Below the pieces are notes generated by a model, which searched no databases, was not told the origin of the DNA, and worked only from the letters and a program-made list of their open reading frames with translations. From the NCBI RefSeq assembly GCF_001078595.1, contig NZ_LFTY01000002.1:3741148-3805147 (forward strand): DNA of 64,000 nt, read 5' to 3'. The translations under genes and the position numbers were made by a program. This DNA is from Candidatus Rhodobacter oscarellae (GTDB lineage: Bacteria > Pseudomonadota > Alphaproteobacteria > Rhodobacterales > Rhodobacteraceae). Shown here piece by piece: positions 35,123-43,857 of the stretch. How positions within the stretch are numbered: the stretch's first letter is position 1; every line of letters begins with the position of its first letter.

Positions 35123-35953
35123 CTAAAAGCAGCCCTTGAAACGGGCCGGCAAACGAAACGCGGTTTCGCGTTTTATCTGTGGCACGACCCAGATGCCGGG
35201 CCTCTTTCGCCGAAAGCGGCCAAAACCCTGCGACAAAAGCTCGAAAACCTCGTCGAGCTCTTTCTCGCCATCCATGACTGGTAGCGCCAAGACGCTTGCC
35301 AGTTCGTTGGCTGTTTCTGAAGAGCGGCGGCTGATCTCGGTGGTGCTGTCCATGACACCGGCATCAGGGTGCTCCGCATAGGGGATATGGGCAAGGTACA
35401 GCCCACGCGGCAACCCCATACGCTGCCCGTCGCGATGGGTCTCGTCCCGCGCGCCGTGATGCCCAATGAATATTCCGTTCCGCGCCACAACCGCCTTTGA
35501 GTAGCTCGCCGAAGACACGCATAGATCGCGTTGCTCCGAGATCTTCAGGTCCTTGGATAAGGGCCCGTCCACCGCATTCGGGTACACGTTGAACCCAAGG
35601 CTGAACCAGACATCGCAAGTGACCGTCGCGAGACAATCCGACAAACTGCCATAGAGGTCGGGGTCAAAGAACACCAACTCGTCCACATCGGTGCGCAGAA
35701 CGGAGTCATAATAGACCTCTAAGAACCGCGTGAGGCCATTGAGCGCTATGGTGCGGTTGTGGTCAAAGCGTTGCAGGCCCGTTCTGGGGATATCAATCAC
35801 ATTTGCCCGCTTGGCAATCTCGCGATGTTTTGGGTCGCCGCCGTGTGAGACAACATAAAGCTGGTCGTAGCCGACCAGCTCTCCGTAATGCTGGTACCAT
35901 CGCCTTAGGGTGTCATACCCTTTGTATACCATTGTAATTGCAGCGATGTTCAT
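35123..35953 (-). CDS. Glycosyltransferase family 2-like protein
   Basis: 276 residues. N-terminal MNIAAITMVYKGYDTLRRWYQHYGELVGYDQLYVV and the acidic motif RTDVDELVFFDPDLYG (DxD) are typical of Glyco_tranf_2_4/GT92-like enzymes that glycosylate surface polymers; a late HHGARDETHRDG could hold the His that supports the metal. No membrane segment. Stand-alone in a gene-poor island; the acceptor is unknown. Confidence 0.75.
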   Translation of the reverse strand: MNIAAITMVYKGYDTLRRWYQHYGELVGYDQLYVVSHGGDPKHREIAKRANVIDIPRTGLQRFDHNRTIALNGLTRFLEVYYDSVLRTDVDELVFFDPDLYGSLSDCLATVTCDVWFSLGFNVYPNAVDGPLSKDLKISEQRDLCVSSASYSKAVVARNGIFIGHHGARDETHRDGQRMGLPRGLYLAHIPYAEHPDAGVMDSTTEISRRSSETANELASVLALPVMDGEKELDEVFELLSQGFGRFRRKRPGIWVVPQIKRETAFRLPARFKGCF

Positions 35954-36119
35954 GTTTCCGCCAAGTGCATTCTAATATCTCGATCCGCCCAATATGTTCA
36001 CCAAAGGCCTCGACAGGTCTCAATGACAATGGCACCCTTTTCGAGCCTCAGTACCGTCTGGCTGATGCCCCGTCAACGAAACCGGGCGAGGGGCGGGGGC
36101 GATCCTCTCAGCACGCGTA

Positions 36120-36139
36120 GGGTGGGCAATCCTGCCCAC
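36120..36139. terminator. Hairpin, possible terminator or repeat
   Basis: GGTGGGCAATCCTGCCCACC forms a hairpin with 8-base perfect arms and a 4-base loop. It lies between the glycosyltransferase start and the kinase relic and has no T-run. The stretch 35954-36302 contains no other feature I support. Confidence 0.4.
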
Positions 36140-36302
36140 CGCCCCAAAACAACATAATGCTCCCACATAAGCCTCTCGCGGCCTGGAAGGACGCCATTGG
36201 CCTTGGCGAAGGCACACTTCTCTTCGCAGTCATTTGTGGCCCGGTTCGGTTGGGTCGCTGCATGCATGGGTCGGAATGGACGTGGGCCGGAGTTTTGGGC
36301 AA

Positions 36303-36533
36303 TTGCTGCACATGCTGGTCAAAAAGTTCGGCCCCTCGCCCGCGGTCGAAGTGCAGATCGGGGCTGATGTCTGCCTGCCGCCCGAGGTTCAGGTGACCTA
36401 TTACAGGATTGCGCAGGAGGCCCTAAACAACATTGTCAAACACGCCGGATCGCGCGGCGCCGCCATCCAGTTCGACGGTCTGGAAGGGCAAGCGATGCTG
36501 ACAACCAGCGATCAGGGGGAGGGGGCTGGGTTC
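36303..36533 (+). pseudogene. Fragment of a NarL-type sensor histidine kinase
   Basis: About 77 codons match the ATPase domain of HisKA_3-type kinases: LLHMLVKKFG, LPPEVQVTYYRIAQEALNNIVKHA (N-box region) read in parts, and TSDQGEG in place of the DDG glycine box. Neither the dimerisation His nor the final G-box is present and both flanks are unrelated, so it is a relic. 36534-36888 has no gene I support. Confidence 0.65.
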
Positions 36534-36888
36534 ACATTTCAAGTGCGACGCCGAGTTGTTGAGCGAATGCCTCTAGTGGCGTCTGGAAGCCGATTAAAGA
36601 GCGTGTCTTTTGTGACGGTGAAGCTTCGTTTCTTCATCAAACGCCTCCATTGAGTTGACTGAGGTCAAATCTAATGAGGCAGCGTGACTTTACCTTGAGT
36701 CCCCGTCCGGGGTGAACAAACGAAGTCACAGGCAATAGATGCTTCCGAAAATTTTACCCATGAAACAGGTAATGAGCCAATTGCCGAGGCGCGCGAGTTG
36801 TTTTCGTAAGTTCAAATGGCGCGGGATAGAAGAATTAATAAATCGTTAAACGCGCCGCTCCATGCCGCGGCGGCCAACCAAACGCGGG

Positions 36889-37248
36889 TCACTTGAGTCG
36901 TCCAGCTAAATCGGTGAGAAGTGCAATGGCGGTTTCGGAACCTTGCAAGGCGGTGCCTGAATTCGCCAAAAGGCTCCGGGCGTTCTTCAGCGCGCGGACC
37001 AATTCGCTCAGGAAGTTCTCGGCTTCTTTTGTCGAAATTTTGGAGTGTTTGAAAACCGTTTCGGCACGCCTTAACTCGAGAAGAAGTGCTCTTATCCGTT
37101 CCCTATTGGTGTAAAGTTGATGCGCCAACCGGGGTTCCCCGGCATCCATCGCGTTGACCTCTTGGTCATAGCACAAGAACAAGATGCGCAGAGATTGCAG
37201 TCTGAGGCTTTGAAATTGGCCGCGCGTCAATGGGGAATGGCGGGTCAC
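36889..37248 (-). CDS. Small hypothetical helical protein
   Basis: 119 residues, mainly helical and charged (RERIRALLLELRRAETVF, KEAENFLSELVRALKNARSLL), with coiled-coil character after residue 45. A shorter start at MDAGEPRLAH would give about 86 residues. No family recognised. It lies 210 bases downstream of the SARP-like regulator's end on the same strand, so it could be part of that locus. Coding status is uncertain. Confidence 0.45.
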   Translation of the reverse strand: MTRHSPLTRGQFQSLRLQSLRILFLCYDQEVNAMDAGEPRLAHQLYTNRERIRALLLELRRAETVFKHSKISTKEAENFLSELVRALKNARSLLANSGTALQGSETAIALLTDLAGRLK

Positions 37249-37458
37249 GTCAGCCCTCCGACGGACAGGCGACCGCGCGCACTAGGCCGTATCGAATTAC
37301 GCTTCTGCAACTCGGCATCGACAGGAAAAAAAATGACCTTCTCGTGCTGCATCGACGGCTCCTTTATTGCTTCGTGAGCAGGAGACGTTAGAGGATGTGA
37401 AAGCAGCGTGATTCTTTGAGGCTGGCCAGAAAATTAGGTTTTCCGATGGCTCAAGTTC

Positions 37459-39048
37459 TCAGTCCAACTGAAGCGTGTCCAGCATGCCGTGCTTGCGCAT
37501 GAGCGACACCGGGTAACTGGGGTCGTTCGCCATTCGGTCGAAGCTGAAATCCGGTTCAAGCTTCTTGAGGGTCTCGGCACAATCCATGGCGGCCTCCGTC
37601 ATGCCCGCCGAGGCATAAATTGCCGCGCGATACCTCAAAGGGGCTCTGAATCGTGGAGAAAGGGCGCTGCAGGATTCAAGATTGCGCAGGCCCTCAACAG
37701 TCTTTCCATTGACCAACGCCGTCAAACCTCTTTGAACATCGGTCCAGAAGCGTAGTCTGGTTCCTCCGGCGAGTTCTTGAGCGACGGTTGCGGCGCGATA
37801 GGCGTTGGCGGTCTCGTTCAAATAAAGATGCCCGCCCGCCATGGTCCACCAGGCAAGCGGATTAGACGGATTGGCCTCGACACTCATCTGAGCAAGCTGC
37901 GCGCTACGTGCAAAGTTGCGATTGACGGCAAGGTTTGCATCCGCGACGGACGCCAAAACGTTGGAGTTCTCGGGCTCCAACTCCAGAGCGTGCGCACAGG
38001 CGGCTGCGCTCTTGTCCGAGATCGCGTCGAGCGGCTTGATGCGCTCGACCAACTGAATGGTGTAGAGTTGCACCAACCAGCTTTTGTAGACACCACGCCG
38101 CTCGATATCGAAAGCTTGGCTTAGCATGGCCTCTGCCTCGACCAGGTTGTCCGGTTGAAGCGTGAAGATCTTATTGACCGCCATTAGAGCCAAGAGATTG
38201 GCGTCGGTGTCTCCGGTTCGGTCTGGGCGCGATCGGGAAGCTGCCCATTTGAGCGCGACGGTTAGTCCATTCGCAAGCGTCCTCATTTTGGTGTCCGAGG
38301 TCGCCGGGGCGCCGCATTGTTGAGCACTTGCCATCTGCGACCAGAGAACCTGATTCTGATCTATGTCCTCAATGCTGGCGCGCAAGTAGAGTTGTCCGTC
38401 AATCGGCGAATATGCCTGGACCGAAACAACAAGGATTCCAGGCGGCGCGTTCATTGGAACTTGGCGAATGATCTCAACGTTCAGCTCTTCGCGGATCGAG
38501 GCCTCCACTTGGTCGATGAACATGTTCTCGATTAACTGCCGCTTGCCGGGTTTCCCCGTCTCGGATTGAAATAGAATGGAAAGCGTTCCGTTTGGCCTTT
38601 TGTTGAGAGCTGGCGCAACGACAGCCAAACGCGGAACCTTTGTTGCTGACCGCTGTCCCGCCAACCAAATGTTGAACTCTTGGTCCCTTATGTCCAACCC
38701 TTCAAGAAACTCGTCGTCTTGGCCTGCTATGGCGGGTTCGATGTCAACTCGGTTCTGGTCTAAACTGACCCGCGATCGGTCAGTTATCAGTATATCCGCG
38801 TAATCGCCGAGGGAGAGTCTGATGTCGCTGAGGGCCCGACGCATACTGTATCCGCCTTGCTTTTGGGGCCGGTCGCTCCAAAGCTTGTCCTGAAGCCAAA
38901 TACGTCCGCGTTCAAACCCGTCACTCGACAACACCAGGGCTATCAATCCCTGTGCCTTGGCACTTTTTGGCGTTAGGTTCTCACCTTTGTCGCTAAGCAC
39001 TCGGAAACAACCGCGCAGGCATACGGAAATCTTGCCTTTGCCAGTCAT
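37459..39048 (-). CDS. SARP/OmpR-type winged-helix regulator with TPR region
   Basis: 529 residues. The N-terminal 100 residues look like the SARP-type DNA-binding domain: ISVCLRGCFRVLSDKG, LTPKSAKAQGLIALVLSS, RIWLQDKLWSDRP and YSMRRALSDIRLSLGDYADILI. Residues about 160-260 form a linker that resembles the TolB-like alpha/beta region of CadC-type regulators. The C-terminal half has TPR-type helix pairs (EAEAMLSQAFDIE, ACAHALELEPENSNVLASVAD, AAMDCAETLKKLEPDF). No membrane segment or NTPase domain. It is divergent from the PAP2-subtilase operon, with a 213-base region between them carrying a 20-bp direct repeat, so it probably controls that operon and itself. Confidence 0.78.
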   Translation of the reverse strand: MTGKGKISVCLRGCFRVLSDKGENLTPKSAKAQGLIALVLSSDGFERGRIWLQDKLWSDRPQKQGGYSMRRALSDIRLSLGDYADILITDRSRVSLDQNRVDIEPAIAGQDDEFLEGLDIRDQEFNIWLAGQRSATKVPRLAVVAPALNKRPNGTLSILFQSETGKPGKRQLIENMFIDQVEASIREELNVEIIRQVPMNAPPGILVVSVQAYSPIDGQLYLRASIEDIDQNQVLWSQMASAQQCGAPATSDTKMRTLANGLTVALKWAASRSRPDRTGDTDANLLALMAVNKIFTLQPDNLVEAEAMLSQAFDIERRGVYKSWLVQLYTIQLVERIKPLDAISDKSAAACAHALELEPENSNVLASVADANLAVNRNFARSAQLAQMSVEANPSNPLAWWTMAGGHLYLNETANAYRAATVAQELAGGTRLRFWTDVQRGLTALVNGKTVEGLRNLESCSALSPRFRAPLRYRAAIYASAGMTEAAMDCAETLKKLEPDFSFDRMANDPSYPVSLMRKHGMLDTLQLD

Positions 39049-39100
39049 GCGTTTTTCCCCAATACTCTTCCACCCTTGCGCCCGTTTATATAACAGATCT

Positions 39101-39137
39101 TCGCTTGCAGTCTAAGAATTTCGCTTGTCGTCTAACA
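39101..39137. promoter_or_regulatory. 20-bp-period direct repeat in the divergent promoter
   Basis: TCGCTTGCAGTCTAAGA (39101-39117) and TCGCTTGTCGTCTAACA (39121-39137) match at 14 of 17 positions and start 20 bases apart. OmpR/SARP-type regulators bind direct repeats spaced by about one or two helical turns. The site is 53 bases before the regulator start and 125 before the PAP2 start. The rest of the region is AT-rich and presumably carries both promoters. Confidence 0.5.
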
Positions 39138-39261
39138 ATAATGGCCTTTGCCACGCTCCGTGAATCTTGCGTGAATTTTAAGCGGGGCTCAGAAATTAAG
39201 TTTGCCAGAGAGAGTTCCGTATATTTAACTGCCTGAGGATAAACTTCGTGGGGAGGTCGAT

Positions 39262-40446
39262 ATGTCGTACATGGGTGCAGGAAGTGGTGCCGGATCCGGT
39301 GCAGGCAGCGGTGCGGGCAGTGGCGCCGGCAGTGGTGCAGGATCGGGCGCTGGTTCCGGGGCGGGAAGCGGCGCGGGCGTCCATTCCGGTGGGCCGGGAT
39401 CGGGCGCGCTCAGCTACACGCTTACCATGGCGCATGACGGATTGGTCGGCTCTTGGTTCGGTGAAGGCACGGAGAATCCCGATTTCCCGCTCTTCAGCGC
39501 GGAAGATGGTGACATCGATTACCTCGACACTGTCAGCCGCGTCCGGCTGATGGATTCCGAGTTGGCGGCGCCGTTTTCGATGAAAAAGGAGGGTGGCAAG
39601 GCCGTCTTAAGTTTAGATGGTGCGCCGCTTCTTTCGATCTCTCGGCCCGATCAAGCGTTTTTTGAAGAGCAGCTGTCTTGGGTGCGGGCCTATAGCGATT
39701 TGCGGGTCGACCGGATTGACGAGATCAATCTTCAGATCAACGATCTTATGTCTTATTTCGGTGGGATCTTCCTTTTGAATGGAGCGCGGCGGAAGAAGAC
39801 GCTCGAGCTGCTTTACACCGCCTACAGGCTTGCGCTGCGCGTGGAGGTGTTGGCCAAGCATATCTGCCGCGCGCCGAGGCCGATCGACTATTCGCTTAAG
39901 GTGCAGCCGACGATCCAGACACCGGATCATTCCAGCTACCCGTCTGGGCATGCGACTGAAGCCTTTACTATTGCAACCGTATTGCATCGCGTCATGACGG
40001 GCGAGAGCGCCCAGGTCGGGCTGAAGGCCCGTGCGATGCCGTTCAAAATGGCCGCGCGCATTGCCGTCAACAGAACGATTGCCGGCGTGCATTTCCCGGT
40101 GGATTCCGCGGCGGGCGCGCTCTTGGGCTGCACGATCGGCGAGGCGGTCGCAGCGGCAGCGCTCGGCAAACACGAAGAGTTCGCTAAGCAGGGCCTCACA
40201 ATCTTGGAGTTCCCGGCAAGCGACAGCGTTACGGGTTCAGGCGTGCCAATCCACAATGCCACGTTCGACAGCAAAGCTGACTTCGATCTCGATTGGCTTG
40301 AGAAAAGCTGCATCGACAGGAAAACAAGTGAACCAAAAAATCGCCCGAAGGAAGACAGTGTCAGCCCAATCCTGACGCGGCTCTGGTGCGAAGCATTAGA
40401 CGAGCGTCGAACCGAGCGTAAGCCAAGACACGTTGGCAAGAAATGA
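39262..40446 (+). CDS. PAP2-family phosphatase with N-terminal silk-like GAGS repeat
   Basis: 394 residues. Residues 5-39 are eight GAGS units plus GAG, encoded with mixed synonymous codons, and then a second Gly/Ser patch. The C-terminal half carries the complete PAP2 triad of motifs: KHICRAPRP (199-207, K-x6-RP), PSGH (227-230) and R271-x5-H277-x3-D281, as in acid phosphatases and vanadium haloperoxidases. There is no signal peptide and only weak hydrophobic segments, so the enzyme is probably cytosolic, like vanadium haloperoxidase relatives. The ATG at 39262 has GGGGAGG upstream. Its TGA overlaps the subtilase ATG. Substrate unknown. Confidence 0.82.
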   Translation: MSYMGAGSGAGSGAGSGAGSGAGSGAGSGAGSGAGSGAGVHSGGPGSGALSYTLTMAHDGLVGSWFGEGTENPDFPLFSAEDGDIDYLDTVSRVRLMDSELAAPFSMKKEGGKAVLSLDGAPLLSISRPDQAFFEEQLSWVRAYSDLRVDRIDEINLQINDLMSYFGGIFLLNGARRKKTLELLYTAYRLALRVEVLAKHICRAPRPIDYSLKVQPTIQTPDHSSYPSGHATEAFTIATVLHRVMTGESAQVGLKARAMPFKMAARIAVNRTIAGVHFPVDSAAGALLGCTIGEAVAAAALGKHEEFAKQGLTILEFPASDSVTGSGVPIHNATFDSKADFDLDWLEKSCIDRKTSEPKNRPKEDSVSPILTRLWCEALDERRTERKPRHVGKK

Positions 40447-42584
40447 TGACTAATTCAGTTGGCAAGTGGCCCGCCGACGAACGGTCACCCTATGCGGATT
40501 GGTGGCTTGCCATGGGGGATACGGGTCTTTCCAACCTGGGCAACGGGGACCTTGAGAAGCTGTTCAAGGCATACACTTTGTATTGGGGCTCGGCGGAAGA
40601 CGAAAAGATTCTCGTGGCTGATCAAGCGGCGCACTTTGGGTTGGACGTAATTGCTCCCATCCCATGCACCGTTTCGAACCCGGACCCATCGACCATCAAG
40701 GGTGGAACGCCCGACGACATAGGGCAACATGTTCCCTTTGTTCCAAAGGATGCGGTGATCACGGCCGTGATCGATGAGGCCATAGCATTGGGTCACCCGC
40801 GGTTTCGAACGGAAAAGGGCGAAACACGCATCCTTGCCGCGTGGCAGCAAGGCGCGAGCTTCGACAAAAATCAGGCTAAGTACCTCCCGTTCGGGCAAGA
40901 GCTTTATACCCATGACATCAACCGCCTTTTGGAAGAGTTCAGCGATGGCAAAGACCTGAGCCGTTCGCTGGACGAAACGTTGTTCAACCGCGCTGCCGGA
41001 CTAGATGAGCCATTAAAGTCGGACGGGTTGCACACGCTGTCGCGTCGCGTCGGCCACGGTACGGCAGTGCTTGACCTTGCGGCCGGGTTTGATGCGCCGA
41101 ACATCGACAAAAAGGACTTAGAGCGGCGGCCGATTATTGCGGTGACCCTTCCTCGTCGCAGTACGATCGGGATGGGCGGTACGTTCCTTGAATTTTATTC
41201 GATACACGCTTTGGTGCGAATTGTCGCTTTGGCGGATGCGATCTGGAAGGCGCATCATGGGCCGACTGGCGGTTTCCCAATCGTCGTTAACCTTTCCTAT
41301 GGTCAGCAGTCTGGCCCCAAGGACGGAAGCTCTCCATTCGAGAAAGCTATCGAATGGCTCAAAAGCGAGCTCCTCAAAAAGAGAGGTGTTCCGCTAGAAA
41401 TCGTGATGCCAGCTGGCAACGACAATCAAATGCGCTGCCAGGCCCGTCGTAAGATGAATAACAGCGACAGTTTTTCCCATCAGGCTTTGCGCGTACAGCC
41501 AGAGGATTATACATCAAATTTTGTAGAGATCTGGACGAGTGCGCTTAAGGAGCTTCAGGAAGATCACCCACTTAGAATTCGAATCCAGCCTCCATTAGGA
41601 GAAGCGGTCGAGCCATGGCGGGGAAAACATGGCGAATACAAGAGTTTCGCGTCGGGCGCGCGAATTTACTGCCAGCGTATCAAGCGCGATGCGGAAAATG
41701 GAGAGGAATTCCGATTTCGATACGTCGTCTGCATTCCTCCTACCGCAGACGATGCCCGCCTGACAGGCAAGCAACTCAAGGCGGTGGCAGGTTTATGGTC
41801 CGTCGAGGTGGATCAACCAACGCAATTTGATCATGTTTATATGGGCGTTCAGGTTGATCAATCTGCCGAACCCGACGGAGAACGTAGCCGCAGGTCGTAT
41901 TTTGATGGCTGGAAATACTCGAAATATCTTTCCGGTCGGCTGCAGGATGACACGTACAACACGGATGTCCCCCATGAGGAATATCTTGGGTCAGGTCGCG
42001 TCCGTGACACGTTTGCCTACCCATTGGTTGAACACTACGATTCCAATGGTAAGCTGGATGTGTCACAATCCAATCTTGACAACTGGAAGTTCAGCCATGT
42101 TCAGCGAAAAGGCACGATAAACTCAATCGCTGCGCTGAACGGCATCATCACAGTGGCGTCATACCGGGCATCAGATGGACGGCCATCCGATTTTTCCGCG
42201 ACGGCATTTTGGGGGTCCTACGCGCCGCAAAAGGGGCAGGACGCTCTCGATGTTTCGCTGCCCGCCGACGAGACTCCGACGCTGCGCGGACTGCTCGCAG
42301 CTGGCACGGCTGCGGGATCGATTGCCCGGTTTCGGGGCACCAGCTTCTCCGCGGCATTGGCCACACGCCTCATAGTTGACCTAATGCTCAAGTTGGATGC
42401 AGCAGGCCTTGCGAAATTCAGTGCCGTCAAACGACTCCGAGAGATCGCGGAACATGCAGAAAAGGACAAGCCAGCTTCTTGGGGCATGGCGGCTGAAAAC
42501 AAGGTTGGCAGAGGGCGGCTGTCGGCGCCTGAAACTGGATATCCGCGAGATCCGACGCGGAGGGTATCCCCGCCGCCGGTTTGA
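40443..42584 (+). CDS. Subtilisin-like serine protease (S8) with large internal insert
   Basis: 713 residues. Catalytic residues are Asp111 (AVIDEAIALGHPRF), His205 (GHGTAVLDLAAG), oxyanion Asn326 (MPAGND) and Ser634 (RGTSFSAALATR). About 308 residues separate Asn and Ser, far more than the 60-70 usual in subtilisins, so an extra domain sits there (about 335-560). Residues 1-100 are an additional N-terminal domain. No signal peptide or propeptide is evident, which suggests an intracellular protease. The ATG at 40443 overlaps the PAP2 stop, so the two proteins are made together. Followed by a 525-base gap with no gene. Confidence 0.85.
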   Translation: MMTNSVGKWPADERSPYADWWLAMGDTGLSNLGNGDLEKLFKAYTLYWGSAEDEKILVADQAAHFGLDVIAPIPCTVSNPDPSTIKGGTPDDIGQHVPFVPKDAVITAVIDEAIALGHPRFRTEKGETRILAAWQQGASFDKNQAKYLPFGQELYTHDINRLLEEFSDGKDLSRSLDETLFNRAAGLDEPLKSDGLHTLSRRVGHGTAVLDLAAGFDAPNIDKKDLERRPIIAVTLPRRSTIGMGGTFLEFYSIHALVRIVALADAIWKAHHGPTGGFPIVVNLSYGQQSGPKDGSSPFEKAIEWLKSELLKKRGVPLEIVMPAGNDNQMRCQARRKMNNSDSFSHQALRVQPEDYTSNFVEIWTSALKELQEDHPLRIRIQPPLGEAVEPWRGKHGEYKSFASGARIYCQRIKRDAENGEEFRFRYVVCIPPTADDARLTGKQLKAVAGLWSVEVDQPTQFDHVYMGVQVDQSAEPDGERSRRSYFDGWKYSKYLSGRLQDDTYNTDVPHEEYLGSGRVRDTFAYPLVEHYDSNGKLDVSQSNLDNWKFSHVQRKGTINSIAALNGIITVASYRASDGRPSDFSATAFWGSYAPQKGQDALDVSLPADETPTLRGLLAAGTAAGSIARFRGTSFSAALATRLIVDLMLKLDAAGLAKFSAVKRLREIAEHAEKDKPASWGMAAENKVGRGRLSAPETGYPRDPTRRVSPPPV

Positions 42585-43110
42585 TCGGCACCAACCTTCC
42601 CCCTGCTCAGGCGGAACTCATGCTATGGGCAGGCTTCCGTTACCTGATCCTGCTCCCGAGTTGTGACGAAACCGGAATTGCCAGGGCCCTTTAGGCCGTG
42701 CACGTTCTTCCGAAGCATGACTATTGCGCGCTTCCAACGGGATACTCACACCACCGGCCGTTGCTCATATGACAGCGGTTGACTTTCAGAAGCGCGGTTT
42801 AGGCCGTAGAACACTGTTTTCAAATTGAGAAAAGCGCAGAGAGTGTTTGTTTCTCCCTGGTGCAATTGGAGCGAGCCAAGCGCCGTCAAAGCTGCCATTG
42901 TTGCGCATTCCGGAGTATCCGGCCGGTCATTCCGACGACATCCAGCCACCTAGGTGCCTATTAACGTGCAATCTCTCCTCTATCTCCTCCACCTCGCTGA
43001 ATAGCGAAGGTCAGCCTCGCTGGTCTGATGCTTCCTTGGTCGGTTCCTTTGGTCCGGCTTGAAGGCTGGCCTTCCCTGTTCAATCCCAACCGACCGAAAG
43101 CAACCGGCCC
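42585..43110. other. Gap without a supported gene
   Basis: No ORF in this stretch has coding character or a recognised motif. It separates the PAP2-subtilase unit from the zinc-ribbon gene and may hold the promoter of the latter. Confidence 0.5.
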
Positions 43111-43623
43111 ATGACCCCTACCAACACTCCCACATCAGCGTGCTGCCCCGTCTGCGGCACCCAGTTCCCATATCGCTCCAACAAGGTGTATTGCAGCGCC
43201 GGGTGCCGCGACTTGGCCAAGAAGCGGAAGGCACGGGCCAAGACCCCCGCCAATGCCGCGAACAGCACCGAGCGCCACCGTGTCCAACTGGAGAAGTTCG
43301 ACCTTGCGTCTCGCCTCGCTGAAAGCCTCTACACGACACCTCCGGCCCGGCGCCTTGGCTTCATGCAGGAGCTCATTCGCGGTGCTCGTGAAGGTGAAGC
43401 CCCGAAGGTTCGTGAGGTGCTGACCTGCCCGGTCTTCTTGTTCCCCGACCGCGACCGCACAGCCTTATTCATCCGTGGCTGCCCCGACGCATACAAGACG
43501 ATTGCCGAAGCCGCCAACGCCTATTGTCGGACATTTTGGGGCGCCTCCGTCATCGACGTGGTCAAAGGCTTGACCCCGGAACCTGAGACCGGTGAAGTGT
43601 TCGAAATGTCGCTCGCCGCATAG
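43111..43623 (+). CDS. Hypothetical protein with N-terminal zinc-ribbon-like motif
   Basis: 170 residues. The N-terminus CCPVCGTQFPYRSNKVYCSAGC (in parts CPVCG and YCSAGC) is a four-cysteine zinc-binding pattern of the type seen in small nucleic-acid-binding proteins, followed by a basic KKRKARAKT stretch. The rest is soluble with no family I know (RRLGFMQELIRGAREG, RDRTALFIRGCPDAYKTI). GC-rich and codon-biased, so likely real. The IS1182 element starts 235 bases downstream; that gap holds no gene. Confidence 0.6.
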   Translation: MTPTNTPTSACCPVCGTQFPYRSNKVYCSAGCRDLAKKRKARAKTPANAANSTERHRVQLEKFDLASRLAESLYTTPPARRLGFMQELIRGAREGEAPKVREVLTCPVFLFPDRDRTALFIRGCPDAYKTIAEAANAYCRTFWGASVIDVVKGLTPEPETGEVFEMSLAA

Positions 43624-43857
43624 ACGCGTAGGAGATTCCCACGTGACAGCTGGACAATCACCTACCGTGCTGAGTAGCTGATAATGAAGCCGAGCGGTTG
43701 CAGCGAGAAACACAAGAGCCCGCCGCGAAGACTGACCGGAAACAAAGCCAAGGAAGGGTTGATTGGTGGGAGCAACGGCCCGCCTTTCGGTTCATGCGAA
43801 AGTGATATTTGGGGGAAACTCGGTCGCTTCCACCAGATGCGTTAATGTCAGCTTCGA

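Noticed and set aside
39274-39378. Tandem repeat as a possible CRISPR or minisatellite
   Set aside because: The repeat is in frame, encodes GAGS units with varied codons, and has no spacers.
42847-43062. 71-residue plus-strand ORF
   Set aside because: No motif or convincing start in an otherwise non-coding gap.
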